Positions 1 to 8,716 of a DNA stretch of 64,000 nt are shown piece after piece. Source of the DNA: DASXKD01 sp963703605 (GTDB lineage: Bacteria; Actinomycetota; Actinomycetes; Streptosporangiales; Streptosporangiaceae). The notes under the pieces were generated by a model. It was not told the origin of the DNA and ran no database searches. It was given only the letters and a program-made list of their open reading frames with translations. Both the position numbers and the translations under genes were made by a program. The DNA lies in assembly GCA_963703605.1 (NCBI GenBank), contig CAVPFC010000039.1, positions 124,001 through 188,000 of the forward strand. Direction: 5' to 3'. Positions within the stretch are counted from its first letter, which is position 1; each line of letters starts with the position of its first letter.

Positions 1-2
1 AC

Positions 3-332
3 TACACCGGGTGCGACTCGCTGTTCGCCGTCGCCGCCGACTCGAGCGCCGAGTACGTCGCCGGGCACCCGCGCTGGATGAACAACGGGAGTGGCTGCAA
101 CTTCGCCGGCCCCGGCGCCATCCCCTCGTTCGGCCTCCAGGGCCGGAACGCGGCCAACGGGTCGCCCCTGCTCAGGGGGAACGGTAACGGCCGGTACAGC
201 ATGTCGAGGGCCAACGGCGACGACATGCTGATCACCAGGGCGGGGCTGTGGATCGCCAGCTCGAACCGCTTCGGCATGGATGTGTGCGGCCACAAGACCG
301 GCCACGCCGGAATCTGCTTCCTCCCCTACTAG
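3..332 (+). CDS. C-terminal end of a secreted repeat (beta-propeller-like) protein, cut by the window edge
   Basis: The reading frame is open from the window edge to a TAG stop, so only the last 109 residues are present. They match almost residue for residue the C-terminus of the protein encoded from 1408: both have YTGCDSL, SAEYVAGHPRWMNN, GPGAIPSFGLQGR, NGNGRYSMSRANGDDML and CGHKTGHAGIC. Paired cysteines suggest disulphides in an extracytoplasmic domain. This copy has an intact frame through GLQGR and so serves as the reference showing where the second copy is frameshifted. Function is unknown. Being a paralogue of a protein with a signal peptide, it is probably secreted too. The start lies outside the window. 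Confidence 0.75.
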   Translation, partial: YTGCDSLFAVAADSSAEYVAGHPRWMNNGSGCNFAGPGAIPSFGLQGRNAANGSPLLRGNGNGRYSMSRANGDDMLITRAGLWIASSNRFGMDVCGHKTGHAGICFLPY

Positions 333-367
333 TCAGTGACCGTCGGCTAAACCGGCTCCCGCCGGTG

Positions 368-1243
368 TCAGGGTGATTCGGCGGCGGTGCGCGGGCGGCA
401 CTCGGTCATGTGCTCCACGATGTGGCGGATGGCCAGGTCCTGCGCCCGCAGGTGCGCTTGCAGGCGTTCGCAGGCGTGCAGCACCGCCTCCGCGTCCACG
501 TAGGTCTGGACGGCACGCTTGTCCGCCGTCCGGCCGATCACCTGCTGCCCCACCATGATGATGAACATCAGCAGGAGCTGCGTCAGGCTGGACAGGAACA
601 GCAGGAACGCATAAGGGTACGGGTCGAACCCGGCGGCCTGGCCCGCGATCATCCAGCCGATCTGGAACACGAACGCGGCGTAGAAGGCGGCCATGGTGCC
701 CGCCCGGTTGGTGATCCAGGCGGCCAGCCGGCCGTTGACGCCGACGTACTCGTCGTCCATCGTGGGCGGCTTCTCGAACCGCGTGGCGGCTTCGGCCAGG
801 ATCTGCCGCTCGTCGGGGTGCAGGTCGACGCAGCTCGATAGGTGGTCGTCCTGGGCGATGAGATGGTTCTGGATCTGCTCGCAGTCAACCAGGATCGCCT
901 CGGCGTCCTCGTAGGTCTGCGTGGACCGCTGGTCCGCGGTGCGGCCGAGCACCTGCTGGCCGAGCAGGATGATGAAGATCAGCAGGAGCTGGACCACGTT
1001 CCCCAGGAACAGCAGGAACGGATAGGGGTAGGGGTCGAAGCCCAGCAGCGCCCGGGAGCCAAGCACCATCCAGATCACCGTGATGGCCGAGCACGCGTAG
1101 ACGGTCCACATCGACCCGATCTTGGCGGTGATCCAGGCGGCCAGCCGGTCGTTGAACCCGTTCCGCGCACCGGCGGCCCTGGCCGGATGGTGCGTGTGCC
1201 GGATGTGCACGTGCGGGTGGCGGATGGCGTTGTAGAGGGTCAT
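368..1243 (-). CDS. Tandem DUF1003 membrane protein
   Basis: A 291-residue protein built from two copies of the same unit, each starting RLAAWIT (about 33-39 and 172-178). Each copy has two membrane segments: about 43-62 and 74-95 in the first, 185-203 and 212-232 in the second. Between them sits FDPYPY, and after them GQQVxGRTADxR followed by a helical tail. This is the arrangement of DUF1003 proteins, which normally carry one unit; the duplication is the odd feature. The His-rich N-terminus (HPHVHIRHTHHP) could bind metal, which is inference. It is divergent from the secreted protein at 1408, and an operator-like palindrome lies between them that recurs before the ArsR gene near 7 kb. The molecular role of DUF1003 is not established. 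Confidence 0.8.
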   Translation of the reverse strand: MTLYNAIRHPHVHIRHTHHPARAAGARNGFNDRLAAWITAKIGSMWTVYACSAITVIWMVLGSRALLGFDPYPYPFLLFLGNVVQLLLIFIILLGQQVLGRTADQRSTQTYEDAEAILVDCEQIQNHLIAQDDHLSSCVDLHPDERQILAEAATRFEKPPTMDDEYVGVNGRLAAWITNRAGTMAAFYAAFVFQIGWMIAGQAAGFDPYPYAFLLFLSSLTQLLLMFIIMVGQQVIGRTADKRAVQTYVDAEAVLHACERLQAHLRAQDLAIRHIVEHMTECRPRTAAESP

Positions 1244-1323
1244 CGAGGAGGCCTTCCGGGCTGTCAGGGGCCGGCTTCACTCAAAGTCTGCCAAGCCGTG
1301 CCACCTGTTGCGCCCGGCGTTAA

Positions 1324-1345
1324 ACTGTTGCCCAGTTGCGCAAGT
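1324..1345. promoter_or_regulatory. 22-bp operator-like element, copy 1
   Basis: The sequence is ACTGTTGC, then CCAGTT, then GCGCAAGT, an imperfect inverted repeat. The same two 8-bp outer blocks, in the same order and spacing but on the other strand, occur at 7127-7148 upstream of the ArsR gene. Here it sits 81 bp upstream of the DUF1003 start and 63 bp upstream of the 1408 start, in the divergent promoter region. Inference: both are targets of the ArsR-type protein encoded at 6678-7028. Confidence 0.5.
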
Positions 1346-1407
1346 ATCACTCACATTGCTATGCCCCACGAGATAGCACAACCCCAGCGACACGCTCTGG
1401 AGGAACG

Positions 1408-2846
1408 ATGCGCAGAACTTGGCACCGGCGGTTGCGACGGGGTAGCTGGCTGGTGATCGCGCTGGTGACGGTGGGGGCCTCCGGGTCCACCGTGGTGGCG
1501 TCGGCGTCCCCGGTCACCGGGGCCCGGCCGAGCGCGGCCGCGGCTGTGGTGGCCACGGGCCCGGTCTCGGCGGTGCCGGCGGCGGGGACGCCTGCGTTGC
1601 TGAAGCACACCACGCCGTTCGACAACGTCCGCCAGCTGGTGCAGTGCGGGAACACCATGTACGCCGTAGGCAAGTTCACCCAGATCATGTGGAACGGGAC
1701 CACCTACTCGCGGAACAACATCTTCAGCTTCAGCGCCACCGCGCCCTACGCGGTCACCTCCTGGAATCCGGGCGCCAACGGCGAGGTCGACTCCGTCGCG
1801 CTCAACTCCGGCTGCACCCACGCCTACATCGGCGGGGACTTCACCGGCGCCGGCCACGGGAGCGCCGACCACATCGCCAACATCCGCGTGCCCAACGGCA
1901 CCCTGGTCAACGACTGGGCCCACCACATCAACAAGCGGGTCAACACGATCGCGATGACGTCCAACGGGCACCTGCTGGTGGGCGGCACGTTCACCTCCGT
2001 CGACGGCGACACCGCGCATCCCTACTTCGCCAGCCTGAGCCCGTCCACCGGCAAGGACGACGGTTTCCTCAACCTGCACATCTCCGGCACCTACCACTAC
2101 TGCAACAGCGCCGGCACCAAATGCTCGACGCACTTCCCCACCGAGGTCTACAACCAGCAGCTCAGCCACGGCGGCACGCTGGACCTGGCCGAGGGCGTGT
2201 TCACCTCGGCCGGCGGGCAGGCACGGCAGCAGATCTTCATGCTGAACCTGGCGGCCAGCCCGGCCTCGGTCACCGGGTGGACCTCACCGGAGTGGGACGG
2301 CAGCGATGGCAACAGTTATCCCTACCATTGCAAGTACAGCCTGCCGTTCTACATCCGCGCCGCGGCCTGGTCACCCGGCGACCAGACGGTCTACATCGCC
2401 ACCACCGGCGAGCACCCGTACAACTGGAACGGCCAGTTCCCGCTGACCGGGATCTGCGACGCGACGGCCGCCTTCCCCGCCACGCAGACATCGGTCACGC
2501 ACGCGTGGGTCAACTACACCGGGTGCGACTCGCTTTACTCCGTCGCCGCCGACCACAGCGCCGAGTATGTCGCCGGGCATCCGCGCTGGATGAACAACCA
2601 GAACGACTGCAACGCCGCCGGCCCCGGCGCCATCCCCTCGTTCGGCCTACAGGGCCGAAGCCGGCCAATGGGGCGCCCTTGCTCGGGGGGAACGGTAACG
2701 GCCGGTACAGCATGTCGCGGGCTAATGGCGACGACATGCTGCTTACCGGCGCTGGCCTGTGGATCGCCAGCTCGAACCGCTTCGCCCTGGACCAATGTGG
2801 GCACAAGACCGGCCACGCCGGGATCTGCTTGCTCCCCTACAAATGA
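1408..2846 (+). CDS. Secreted repeat (beta-propeller-like) protein, frameshifted
   Basis: The ATG at 1408 follows GGAGGAAC at good spacing, and the protein opens with an Arg-rich signal peptide (MRRTWHRRLRRGSW then a hydrophobic stretch ending near ASAS). The body has recurring units such as MYAVGKF, AYIGGDF and LLVGGTF spaced about 50-60 residues apart, typical of delta-60-like or propeller blades in actinobacterial surface proteins. The frame is broken near 2657 inside CAGGGCCGAAG. Adding one base restores GRKPANGAPLLGGNGNGRYSM through CGHKTGHAGICLLPYK, matching the paralogue at the window start, so the end given is the restored stop. The restored stop TGA overlaps the ATG of the LCP gene. 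Substrate and role are unknown; surface location and link to wall glycopolymers are inference. Confidence 0.7.
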
Positions 2847-3877
2847 CCGTGGCGGTGGACGGCGATGGGAAAGGCGCGCCCGGCGTGAGGGGCCGGCTGC
2901 CGGGGGCACAACGGGCGCGGCGGCGCCGGCCCCGGGTGCAGCTGATCTTGGCCGTACTGGCCGCCCTGGTGATCGTCGTGGCGATCGTGGCCGCGGCAGG
3001 GTATTCCTATCTCAACTCCAAGCTCATCCGGATCAACGCCCTGGTCCCCGCCGCCGGGACCTCGGCGGGACAGAACTGGCTCATCACCGGCACCACGGGG
3101 GCCATCACGCGCAAACAGGAAAGGCACCTGCACACCGGTGCCGATACCGACGCCGCGGCGGACACCCTCATCTTGTTGCACATTCCCGCCAACGGCGGGC
3201 CGCCGGTGCTGGTCAGCATCCCGCGTGATTCCTACGTCCCGATCCCCGGGCACGGGATGAACAAGATCAACGCGGCCACGTCGTTCGGCGGCGCCCGGCT
3301 GATGGTGCGCACGGTGCAGGACGTCACCGGGCTGACCATCAACCACTTTCTGGGCATCGGGTATGTCGGCCTGGTCAACGCGGTCAACGCGATCGGAGGG
3401 GTCACGATTTGCCTCCCGCACCCGCTACGGGACGCCGCCTCGGGGATACACCTGAAAAAGGGCTGCGACACCCTGAACGGCAAGCAGGCCCTCGAATTCG
3501 TGCGGACCCGGCACCAGTTCGCCACCCAGGACCTGCAACGCGAGCAGAACCAGCGGGTGTTCATCAAGGCGCTGCTGGCCAAGATGCTCAGCCCCGGCAC
3601 CCTGCTCAACCCGTTCGCCATCATCCCCGCAGCGGCCGGCTCCGCGGGCGCGCTCACCGTGGACCAGGGGACCAACCTCCAAGACCTCATCGGCGTGGCG
3701 TTCGCGCTGCGCAACCCGCAAACCACCACGGTCCCGATCGCCAACGCGAATTACCTCACCCCGGTCGGCGATGCGCTGCAATGGGACAGGCCCGCGGCGC
3801 TGCGGCTGTTCCACGACCTGCAAACCGACCACCCTGTCGCGAAGAGACTGCTGACCGGCTCCCACCTCGCCGGGTGA
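2843..3877 (+). CDS. LytR-CpsA-Psr (LCP) family wall-polymer ligase
   Basis: A 344-residue membrane-anchored protein. The chosen ATG forms an ATGA overlap with the restored stop of the preceding gene. A short Arg-rich cytoplasmic tail precedes one membrane helix (LILAVLAALVIVVAIVAAAG). The LCP domain follows, with ADTLILLHIP, VSIPRDSYV, KINAATSFGG, GLVNAVNAIGGV and EFVRTRHQFATQDLQREQNQR; the arginines and aspartate in these blocks bind the polyprenyl pyrophosphate substrate in characterised homologues. LCP enzymes move a lipid-linked glycopolymer onto peptidoglycan at the outer membrane face. It lacks the C-terminal LytR_C domain found in the second LCP at 7.2 kb. Overlap with the secreted repeat protein suggests coupled expression and possibly joint action at the wall. 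Confidence 0.88.
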   Translation: MTVAVDGDGKGAPGVRGRLPGAQRARRRRPRVQLILAVLAALVIVVAIVAAAGYSYLNSKLIRINALVPAAGTSAGQNWLITGTTGAITRKQERHLHTGADTDAAADTLILLHIPANGGPPVLVSIPRDSYVPIPGHGMNKINAATSFGGARLMVRTVQDVTGLTINHFLGIGYVGLVNAVNAIGGVTICLPHPLRDAASGIHLKKGCDTLNGKQALEFVRTRHQFATQDLQREQNQRVFIKALLAKMLSPGTLLNPFAIIPAAAGSAGALTVDQGTNLQDLIGVAFALRNPQTTTVPIANANYLTPVGDALQWDRPAALRLFHDLQTDHPVAKRLLTGSHLAG

Positions 3878-3964
3878 CCGGCGCACACCGCAGAGGCCGG
3901 CCCTCCTGCCGGCCTGTCCTGCGCGCAGCGGGCTCATTTCAAATCCTCCGGCGGCTGGGCTCGT

Positions 3965-6733
3965 TCAGAGCCAGCGCTGGCTGAACCTGAGATACGCGGC
4001 CCGGACGGCCAGCAGCGTTGCCCAGTAGCCGCCGAGCACGGCGGCGAGCAACGGGAAGTAGGCCAGCGGCGGCGCGTGCATGCCCAGGGAGGACGCCAGC
4101 GGTGACAGCGGCAGGCACAAGCCCACGAGGGCCGCCACGACGGTGCCGAGGAGCACGGGCCAGGCCGCCCGGTTCCGCAGCGGCGTCCCTGCCCGGGCCC
4201 GGAGCAGCAGCACGGCCAGTGCCTGGGTCAGCAGGTTCTCGGTAAACCAGGCGCCCCGGAAGACGGCCCGGCCGAGCGCACCGGAGTGCAGCATGCCGAG
4301 CCGCCACAGGATCGCGAACGTGACCAGGTCGGCAAGCATATTGACCAGCCCGAAACAGATCACGAACCGGGCGATATCGCGACGGTCGAAGGTGCGGGGC
4401 TGGTGTAGCGACGGTTCCCCGACGTGGTCGAAGGCGAGCGTCAGCTGGGTGGCATCGAAGCACAAGTTCTGCACCAGGACCTGTAGCGGCAGCATGGGCA
4501 GGAAGGGCAGGAAGGCCCCGGCGGCCAGCATCGATCCGACGTTGCCCGCGTTCGAGGACACCGTGATCTTGATGTACTTGATGATGTTGCCGAAGGTCCG
4601 CCGGCCGTGGCCCACGGCCTCGCTCAGGGCGGTCAGGTCCTTACCGGCCAGGATGACGTCTGCTGACTCGCGGGCGCTGTCCACCGCGGACTCGACCGAG
4701 ATGCCTACGTCGGCCGCACGAAGCGGCAGAACGTCGTTGGCGCCGTCGCCGAGGTACCCAACCGTGCGCCCCGAGGCGCGCAGCGCACGCACGATCCGGG
4801 CCTTCTGCTCGGGCCGGACCCGGGCGAACAGCACTGTGCGCGCGGCAACCTGGGCGAGAGCCTCGTCGGTCAGCAGGTCGGCCCGGTCGCCCAGGAGCGC
4901 CTCGCCGGGATCGAGGCCGGCCTCCCGGCATGCGCGGGCCGCCACCAGCGGGTGGTCACCGGTGATGACCTTGACCGCTATGCCGCTGCCGGCAAGCTGG
5001 CCCAGTGCCGGGCGGGCCGAGGCCTTTGGCTGGTCGCGGAAGCCCACGAAGCCGGCCAGCGTCAGCCCGGTCTCATCGGCGGGCCGGTACCCGTCGCGGC
5101 GTGGCGTTATCTCCGCGCAGGCGACGGCCAGCAACCGGACCCCGGCGGCCGCGTGAGCTTCCGCGATCCGGGTAAGCCGGGCATGCTCCCGCGGGCCGAG
5201 CGGGACGGCGCCGCCGGGCGTCCGGACCTGGTCGCAGCAGGCCAGCACCGCATCGGGCGCTCCCTTGGTGATCATCAAGAACGCGGCGGGCCGCCTGGCC
5301 CGGCGCAGCACCACGGTCCCGCGCCGCCGGGCATGATCGAACGGGATGATGCTCACCCCCGTAAGCTCCCCGGCGAGGTCCCTGGCCACGGCCACGCCCT
5401 CCTCGCTCCCGCTCGCCAGCAGCGCCTCGTCCAGAAGGTCGCCCACGGTACCGCCCACGGCATCGGCGGACCAGTAGCTATTGAGGCAGGCCAGGCGAAG
5501 CACCGTCGGGTCCGGGTGGCCGCGGGGGTCCACCGACTCCTCCAGGCTCATGGTCCCCTCGGTGAGGGTGCCTGTCTTGTCGGTGCACAAGACGTCCATG
5601 GCCCCGAGGTTGTGGATCGCCGGGAGCCGCTTGACGATCACTCCCAGACGGGCCATCAGCTGGGCGCCGCGGGCCAGAGCGGCGTCCACCACCACGGGCA
5701 GCATCTCCGGTGTCAGGCCCACCGCGACCGAGACCACGAACAGGAACGCCTCGCCGGGGTTGCCTCCCGCGGTCGCGGTGACCGCCATGACCAGGCCGAC
5801 GCTGATCAGCATGAAGCGGATCAGCGTCCACGAGACGGTTTTCACACCCCGGTCGAAGCAGGTCTCCGGGCCAGCCACCAGGCCGCTTCGGTGGGTGGCG
5901 CCGAAGTAGGTCCGCGGCCCGGTGGCCACCACCACCCCGAGGCCGGCGCCGGCGGCCACGCTGCTGCCGGCCAGGCAGAGCCAAGGGCAGTCCAGCAAGG
6001 CGGCCTCGTCCGTGTCGTCGCCCGCGCCCCCCTGGCCAGCGCGGTCCCCGCCCACGCTGGCAGGTGCCCGCTTGGCGGCCGGAGCCGATTCCCCGGTGAG
6101 CACGGCCTGGCTGACCGCCAGATCGGCGCAGCGCAACAGGTACATGTCGGCGGGCACCAGGTCGCCGGCCGCGAGTTCCACGACGTCGCCTGGCACCAGT
6201 TGGTCGACGGGCACCTCCCTGGCGACAGGGACGGCGCTGGCGTCGGCCCGCCTGAGGACCGTCGCGGTCCTGGCGACCAGGGCGCGCAGCGCGGCGGCGG
6301 CCCGGCCCGACCGGCGTTCCTGCCAGACCCGCACCAGGCAGCTAACGACGACCAGGACGCTGATCACCGCCACGCTATACGCGTTGCCGAGAGCGGCGGA
6401 CACCCCCGCCAGGCACAGCAGCACGACCGCGAACGGGTTGCGCGCCGCGGCGAGCAACTGCCGGCTCCAGGACGGGGGCCGCCCGAAGGCAACCGTGTTG
6501 TCTCCGTGTCTGGCCAGGCGCGCGTGCGCATCGTCCTCGGTCAGTCCGCGCGGGGTGGACTGGAGCTGGCGCAGGACCACCAGGGGTGGCAGCCCGGTCC
6601 AGGCGGCGCTGCTGGCGGGCACATGCCGGGCCGGGCCGTCGCTGGGCGGCGCGCCGGGGGCAGCGGGCCGCGGCAGGTCAGGCGCCCACGCCATGAGCGC
6701 TGTCCGGGGTGGCTCGCTGCCCCCTTGGCCCAT
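3965..6733 (-). CDS. mgtA: MgtA-type P-type cation ATPase
   Basis: About 920 residues, the usual size of P3B magnesium-translocating ATPases. Visible signatures are TGES in the actuator domain, AVGLTPEMLPVVV in the membrane helix that typifies MgtA/MgtB, the phosphorylation loop CTDKTGTLTEGTM, and the hinge GDGANDVLPLRAADVGISV. It would import Mg2+ (or a related divalent ion) across the cytoplasmic membrane using ATP. An Asp/Gly-rich insertion lies between TGES and the next conserved block. The first start overlaps the upstream ArsR gene by 56 bp; a second ATG at 6694 overlaps it by 17 bp, and neither has a strong ribosome site, so the N-terminus is uncertain. Cotranscription with a metal- or stress-sensing repressor fits a regulated ion pump. 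Confidence 0.88.
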   Translation of the reverse strand: MGQGGSEPPRTALMAWAPDLPRPAAPGAPPSDGPARHVPASSAAWTGLPPLVVLRQLQSTPRGLTEDDAHARLARHGDNTVAFGRPPSWSRQLLAAARNPFAVVLLCLAGVSAALGNAYSVAVISVLVVVSCLVRVWQERRSGRAAAALRALVARTATVLRRADASAVPVAREVPVDQLVPGDVVELAAGDLVPADMYLLRCADLAVSQAVLTGESAPAAKRAPASVGGDRAGQGGAGDDTDEAALLDCPWLCLAGSSVAAGAGLGVVVATGPRTYFGATHRSGLVAGPETCFDRGVKTVSWTLIRFMLISVGLVMAVTATAGGNPGEAFLFVVSVAVGLTPEMLPVVVDAALARGAQLMARLGVIVKRLPAIHNLGAMDVLCTDKTGTLTEGTMSLEESVDPRGHPDPTVLRLACLNSYWSADAVGGTVGDLLDEALLASGSEEGVAVARDLAGELTGVSIIPFDHARRRGTVVLRRARRPAAFLMITKGAPDAVLACCDQVRTPGGAVPLGPREHARLTRIAEAHAAAGVRLLAVACAEITPRRDGYRPADETGLTLAGFVGFRDQPKASARPALGQLAGSGIAVKVITGDHPLVAARACREAGLDPGEALLGDRADLLTDEALAQVAARTVLFARVRPEQKARIVRALRASGRTVGYLGDGANDVLPLRAADVGISVESAVDSARESADVILAGKDLTALSEAVGHGRRTFGNIIKYIKITVSSNAGNVGSMLAAGAFLPFLPMLPLQVLVQNLCFDATQLTLAFDHVGEPSLHQPRTFDRRDIARFVICFGLVNMLADLVTFAILWRLGMLHSGALGRAVFRGAWFTENLLTQALAVLLLRARAGTPLRNRAAWPVLLGTVVAALVGLCLPLSPLASSLGMHAPPLAYFPLLAAVLGGYWATLLAVRAAYLRFSQRWL

Positions 6734-7028
6734 CGACCATCTGGTGGATGATCGTCACCAGGTTCGGGTCCGCGACCAGATAGACGTGGCGGCGGCCCTC
6801 CCGGCGCGATTCCACCAGGCCCGCGAGCTTCAGCTTGGCCAGGTGCTGGCTCACCGCCTGCAGCGTGCCACCAGTCCGCTCGGCCAGCGTCCCCACGTCG
6901 GACTCCCCCTGCGCGAGCAGCCAGACGATATGCAACCGCATGGTGGATGCCAGCAGCCCAAACGTCGCTGCCGCGCGTTGCAGCACCGCTGGCGGTAGCT
7001 GCCAGTCACGATCCGCCGTCTGCGCCAT
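6678..7028 (-). CDS. ArsR/SmtB-family transcriptional repressor
   Basis: A 116-residue winged-helix protein. LASTMRLHIVWLLAQGESDVGTLAERTGG is followed by the recognition helix region AVSQHLAKLKLAGLVESRREGRRHVYLV, a classical ArsR fold. No CxC or other clear metal-ligand cluster is visible, so the signal cannot be named. It is the first gene of a two-gene unit and overlaps the ATPase gene, which it probably controls together with itself. A 22-bp palindrome 99 bp upstream of its start recurs at 1324-1345, pointing to a second target. The Asp/His-rich end (DSAHGVGA) is encoded in the overlap. Confidence 0.85.
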   Translation of the reverse strand: MAQTADRDWQLPPAVLQRAAATFGLLASTMRLHIVWLLAQGESDVGTLAERTGGTLQAVSQHLAKLKLAGLVESRREGRRHVYLVADPNLVTIIHQMVDGPRGQRATPDSAHGVGA

Positions 7029-7126
7029 GTCATCTCCCCCCGCCGTCGGCCTAATGCGCTCCGGTCAGCCTCGCCAAGACCGCCGAGATGCGCAAGCCGG
7101 CACCTGGGGGTGGGTACAGTATTGCC

Positions 7127-7148
7127 ACTTGCGCGGTTGCGCAACAGT
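7127..7148. promoter_or_regulatory. 22-bp operator-like element, copy 2
   Basis: On the plus strand it reads ACTTGCGC, then GGTTGC, then GCAACAGT. Its reverse complement shares 17 of 22 positions with the element at 1324-1345, including both 8-bp flanks except one base. It lies between the ArsR gene and the second LCP gene. Because it sits after the first possible LCP start at 7110, a later LCP start is more likely. Confidence 0.5.
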
Positions 7149-7202
7149 AGGTCGGCGGACCAGAGCCGCTATCGCGTCGTGCTACGCAAGGTGGGGCCGA
7201 AT

Positions 7203-8702
7203 TTGACGGACAGGCAGCCGGTAGGTGTGCGCTACCGGGGCACCGGCTTTGGGGGTCGCGGCCCCGCCGTGCGGACCAGGCTGACCAGGCGCGGCAAGAT
7301 CTGGATGTGGACGGCCTCGGTCGCCACCGCGCTGGTGGTGCTGGCCAGCCTCGGCGCGTACGCCATCTACGCGCACCTTGACGCCAACCTGACCATCACC
7401 AACGCCTTCGGCGGGCTGAGGAACCGTCCCGCCGCCGCGCCGCCCGGGGTGGAGAACATCCTGGTCCTGGGGTCGCAGACGCGCAATGGCCAGCGGAAGG
7501 AGGGCGGCCGCGGGTTCGGCTACGATCCCAACACCAACCTCTCGGACAACCTGATCCTGGTGCACCTGGACGCCACGCACACCCACGCCACCGTCGTGTC
7601 GATACCCAGGGACACGCTGGTGTACGAGCCGGCCTGCAAGTCGCGGTTCGGCCACGGGACCGTGCCAGCCCAGCAGCAAGCGATCATCGACGGAGCCATG
7701 AACCTGGGCGGCCCGCCGTGCGCGGTGGCCACCGTGGAACACCTCACCGGCATCCGGGTGACGCATTTCGTCGAGTTCGACTTCAACTCGTTCCGGACCA
7801 TGGTCCGGGTCGTGGGCGGCGTCGAGGTGTGCCTGCCGCAGGCGGTCCACGACCCCTACAGCGGCCTGAACCTTTCGGCTGGCCGCCATCTGATCAACGG
7901 CAACAAGGCGCTGGCGTTCGTCCGCACCCGGCACGGCGTGGGTGATGGCAGTGACCTGGGCCGCATCGAGCTACAGCAGGAGTTCATGTCCTCGCTGATC
8001 CAGAAGATCACCAGCGAGGGCGTACTGAGCAGCCCTATCAAGCTGCTGCAGATCGCCGACGCGGCGACCAAGGCCCTCACCGTGGACCCGGGGCTCGGGT
8101 CGGTGGCGAAGCTGCTCAGCCTCGCCGGCAGCCTGCGGCACCTGCGTACCAGCCACGTCACATTCATCACGATGCCGACCGTCCTGGACCCGGCCAACAT
8201 CGACCGGCTGCTCCCGGAGGAGCCGCAGGACGACGTTGTGTGGCAGATACTGAAGACCGGCAGGCTCTGGCATGGGCACCTGCCGGTGCCCGCCACCCAC
8301 CGGGTCCAGGTGGCCGTCTACAACGGGACCGGCGTCGCCAACCTGGCCGGGCAGACCGCCCGCCGGCTGCGGAAACTGGGCTTCGAGGTGGTCAAGACCG
8401 GCAACGCGGCCCCCGCCGCGACCACCACCGTTACCTATCCGGGCAACAGCGCGGCGGGCGGGGCCTACGTCCTCGCCCAGGACCTCACCAGCACGCCCAC
8501 CGCGCAGAGCGCAGGAACGACCGGCCCGGTCACGCTGACCCTCGGATCCGACTTCGCCGGGGTGGTGAAGCCGGCCCCGGCCCACAAGACCAAACACGGC
8601 CGTGCCCGGCACGCGGCCGCGAGCGGCCAGTCCCCGGTGGAGACGCGGAACGCCGCGCAGAACCTCTGCTCGGGCGTGCCGCACGCCAACCCGTATCCCT
8701 GA
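7203..8702 (+). CDS. LytR-CpsA-Psr (LCP) family ligase with C-terminal LytR_C domain
   Basis: About 500 residues. An Arg/Lys-rich cytoplasmic start is followed by one membrane helix (WTASVATALVVLASLGAYAIY), then an LCP domain with ENILVLGSQT, DNLILVHLDA, VSIPRDTLVYEP, GVEVCLP and ALAFVRTRH...DLGRIELQQEF. Near the C-terminus is a LytR_C domain (VQVAVYNGTGVANLAGQTARRL). It would transfer lipid-linked wall polymers to peptidoglycan. The start is uncertain: the frame is open from a GTG at 7110, but that would include the operator element. The TTG used here follows AAGGTGGGG at 7 bp; GTG at 7191 or 7227 are alternatives. The tail ends in a basic stretch and a Cys-containing segment. It is divergent from the ArsR/MgtA unit. 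Confidence 0.85.
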   Translation: MTDRQPVGVRYRGTGFGGRGPAVRTRLTRRGKIWMWTASVATALVVLASLGAYAIYAHLDANLTITNAFGGLRNRPAAAPPGVENILVLGSQTRNGQRKEGGRGFGYDPNTNLSDNLILVHLDATHTHATVVSIPRDTLVYEPACKSRFGHGTVPAQQQAIIDGAMNLGGPPCAVATVEHLTGIRVTHFVEFDFNSFRTMVRVVGGVEVCLPQAVHDPYSGLNLSAGRHLINGNKALAFVRTRHGVGDGSDLGRIELQQEFMSSLIQKITSEGVLSSPIKLLQIADAATKALTVDPGLGSVAKLLSLAGSLRHLRTSHVTFITMPTVLDPANIDRLLPEEPQDDVVWQILKTGRLWHGHLPVPATHRVQVAVYNGTGVANLAGQTARRLRKLGFEVVKTGNAAPAATTTVTYPGNSAAGGAYVLAQDLTSTPTAQSAGTTGPVTLTLGSDFAGVVKPAPAHKTKHGRARHAAASGQSPVETRNAAQNLCSGVPHANPYP

Positions 8703-8716
8703 GGCCGGACCCTGGG

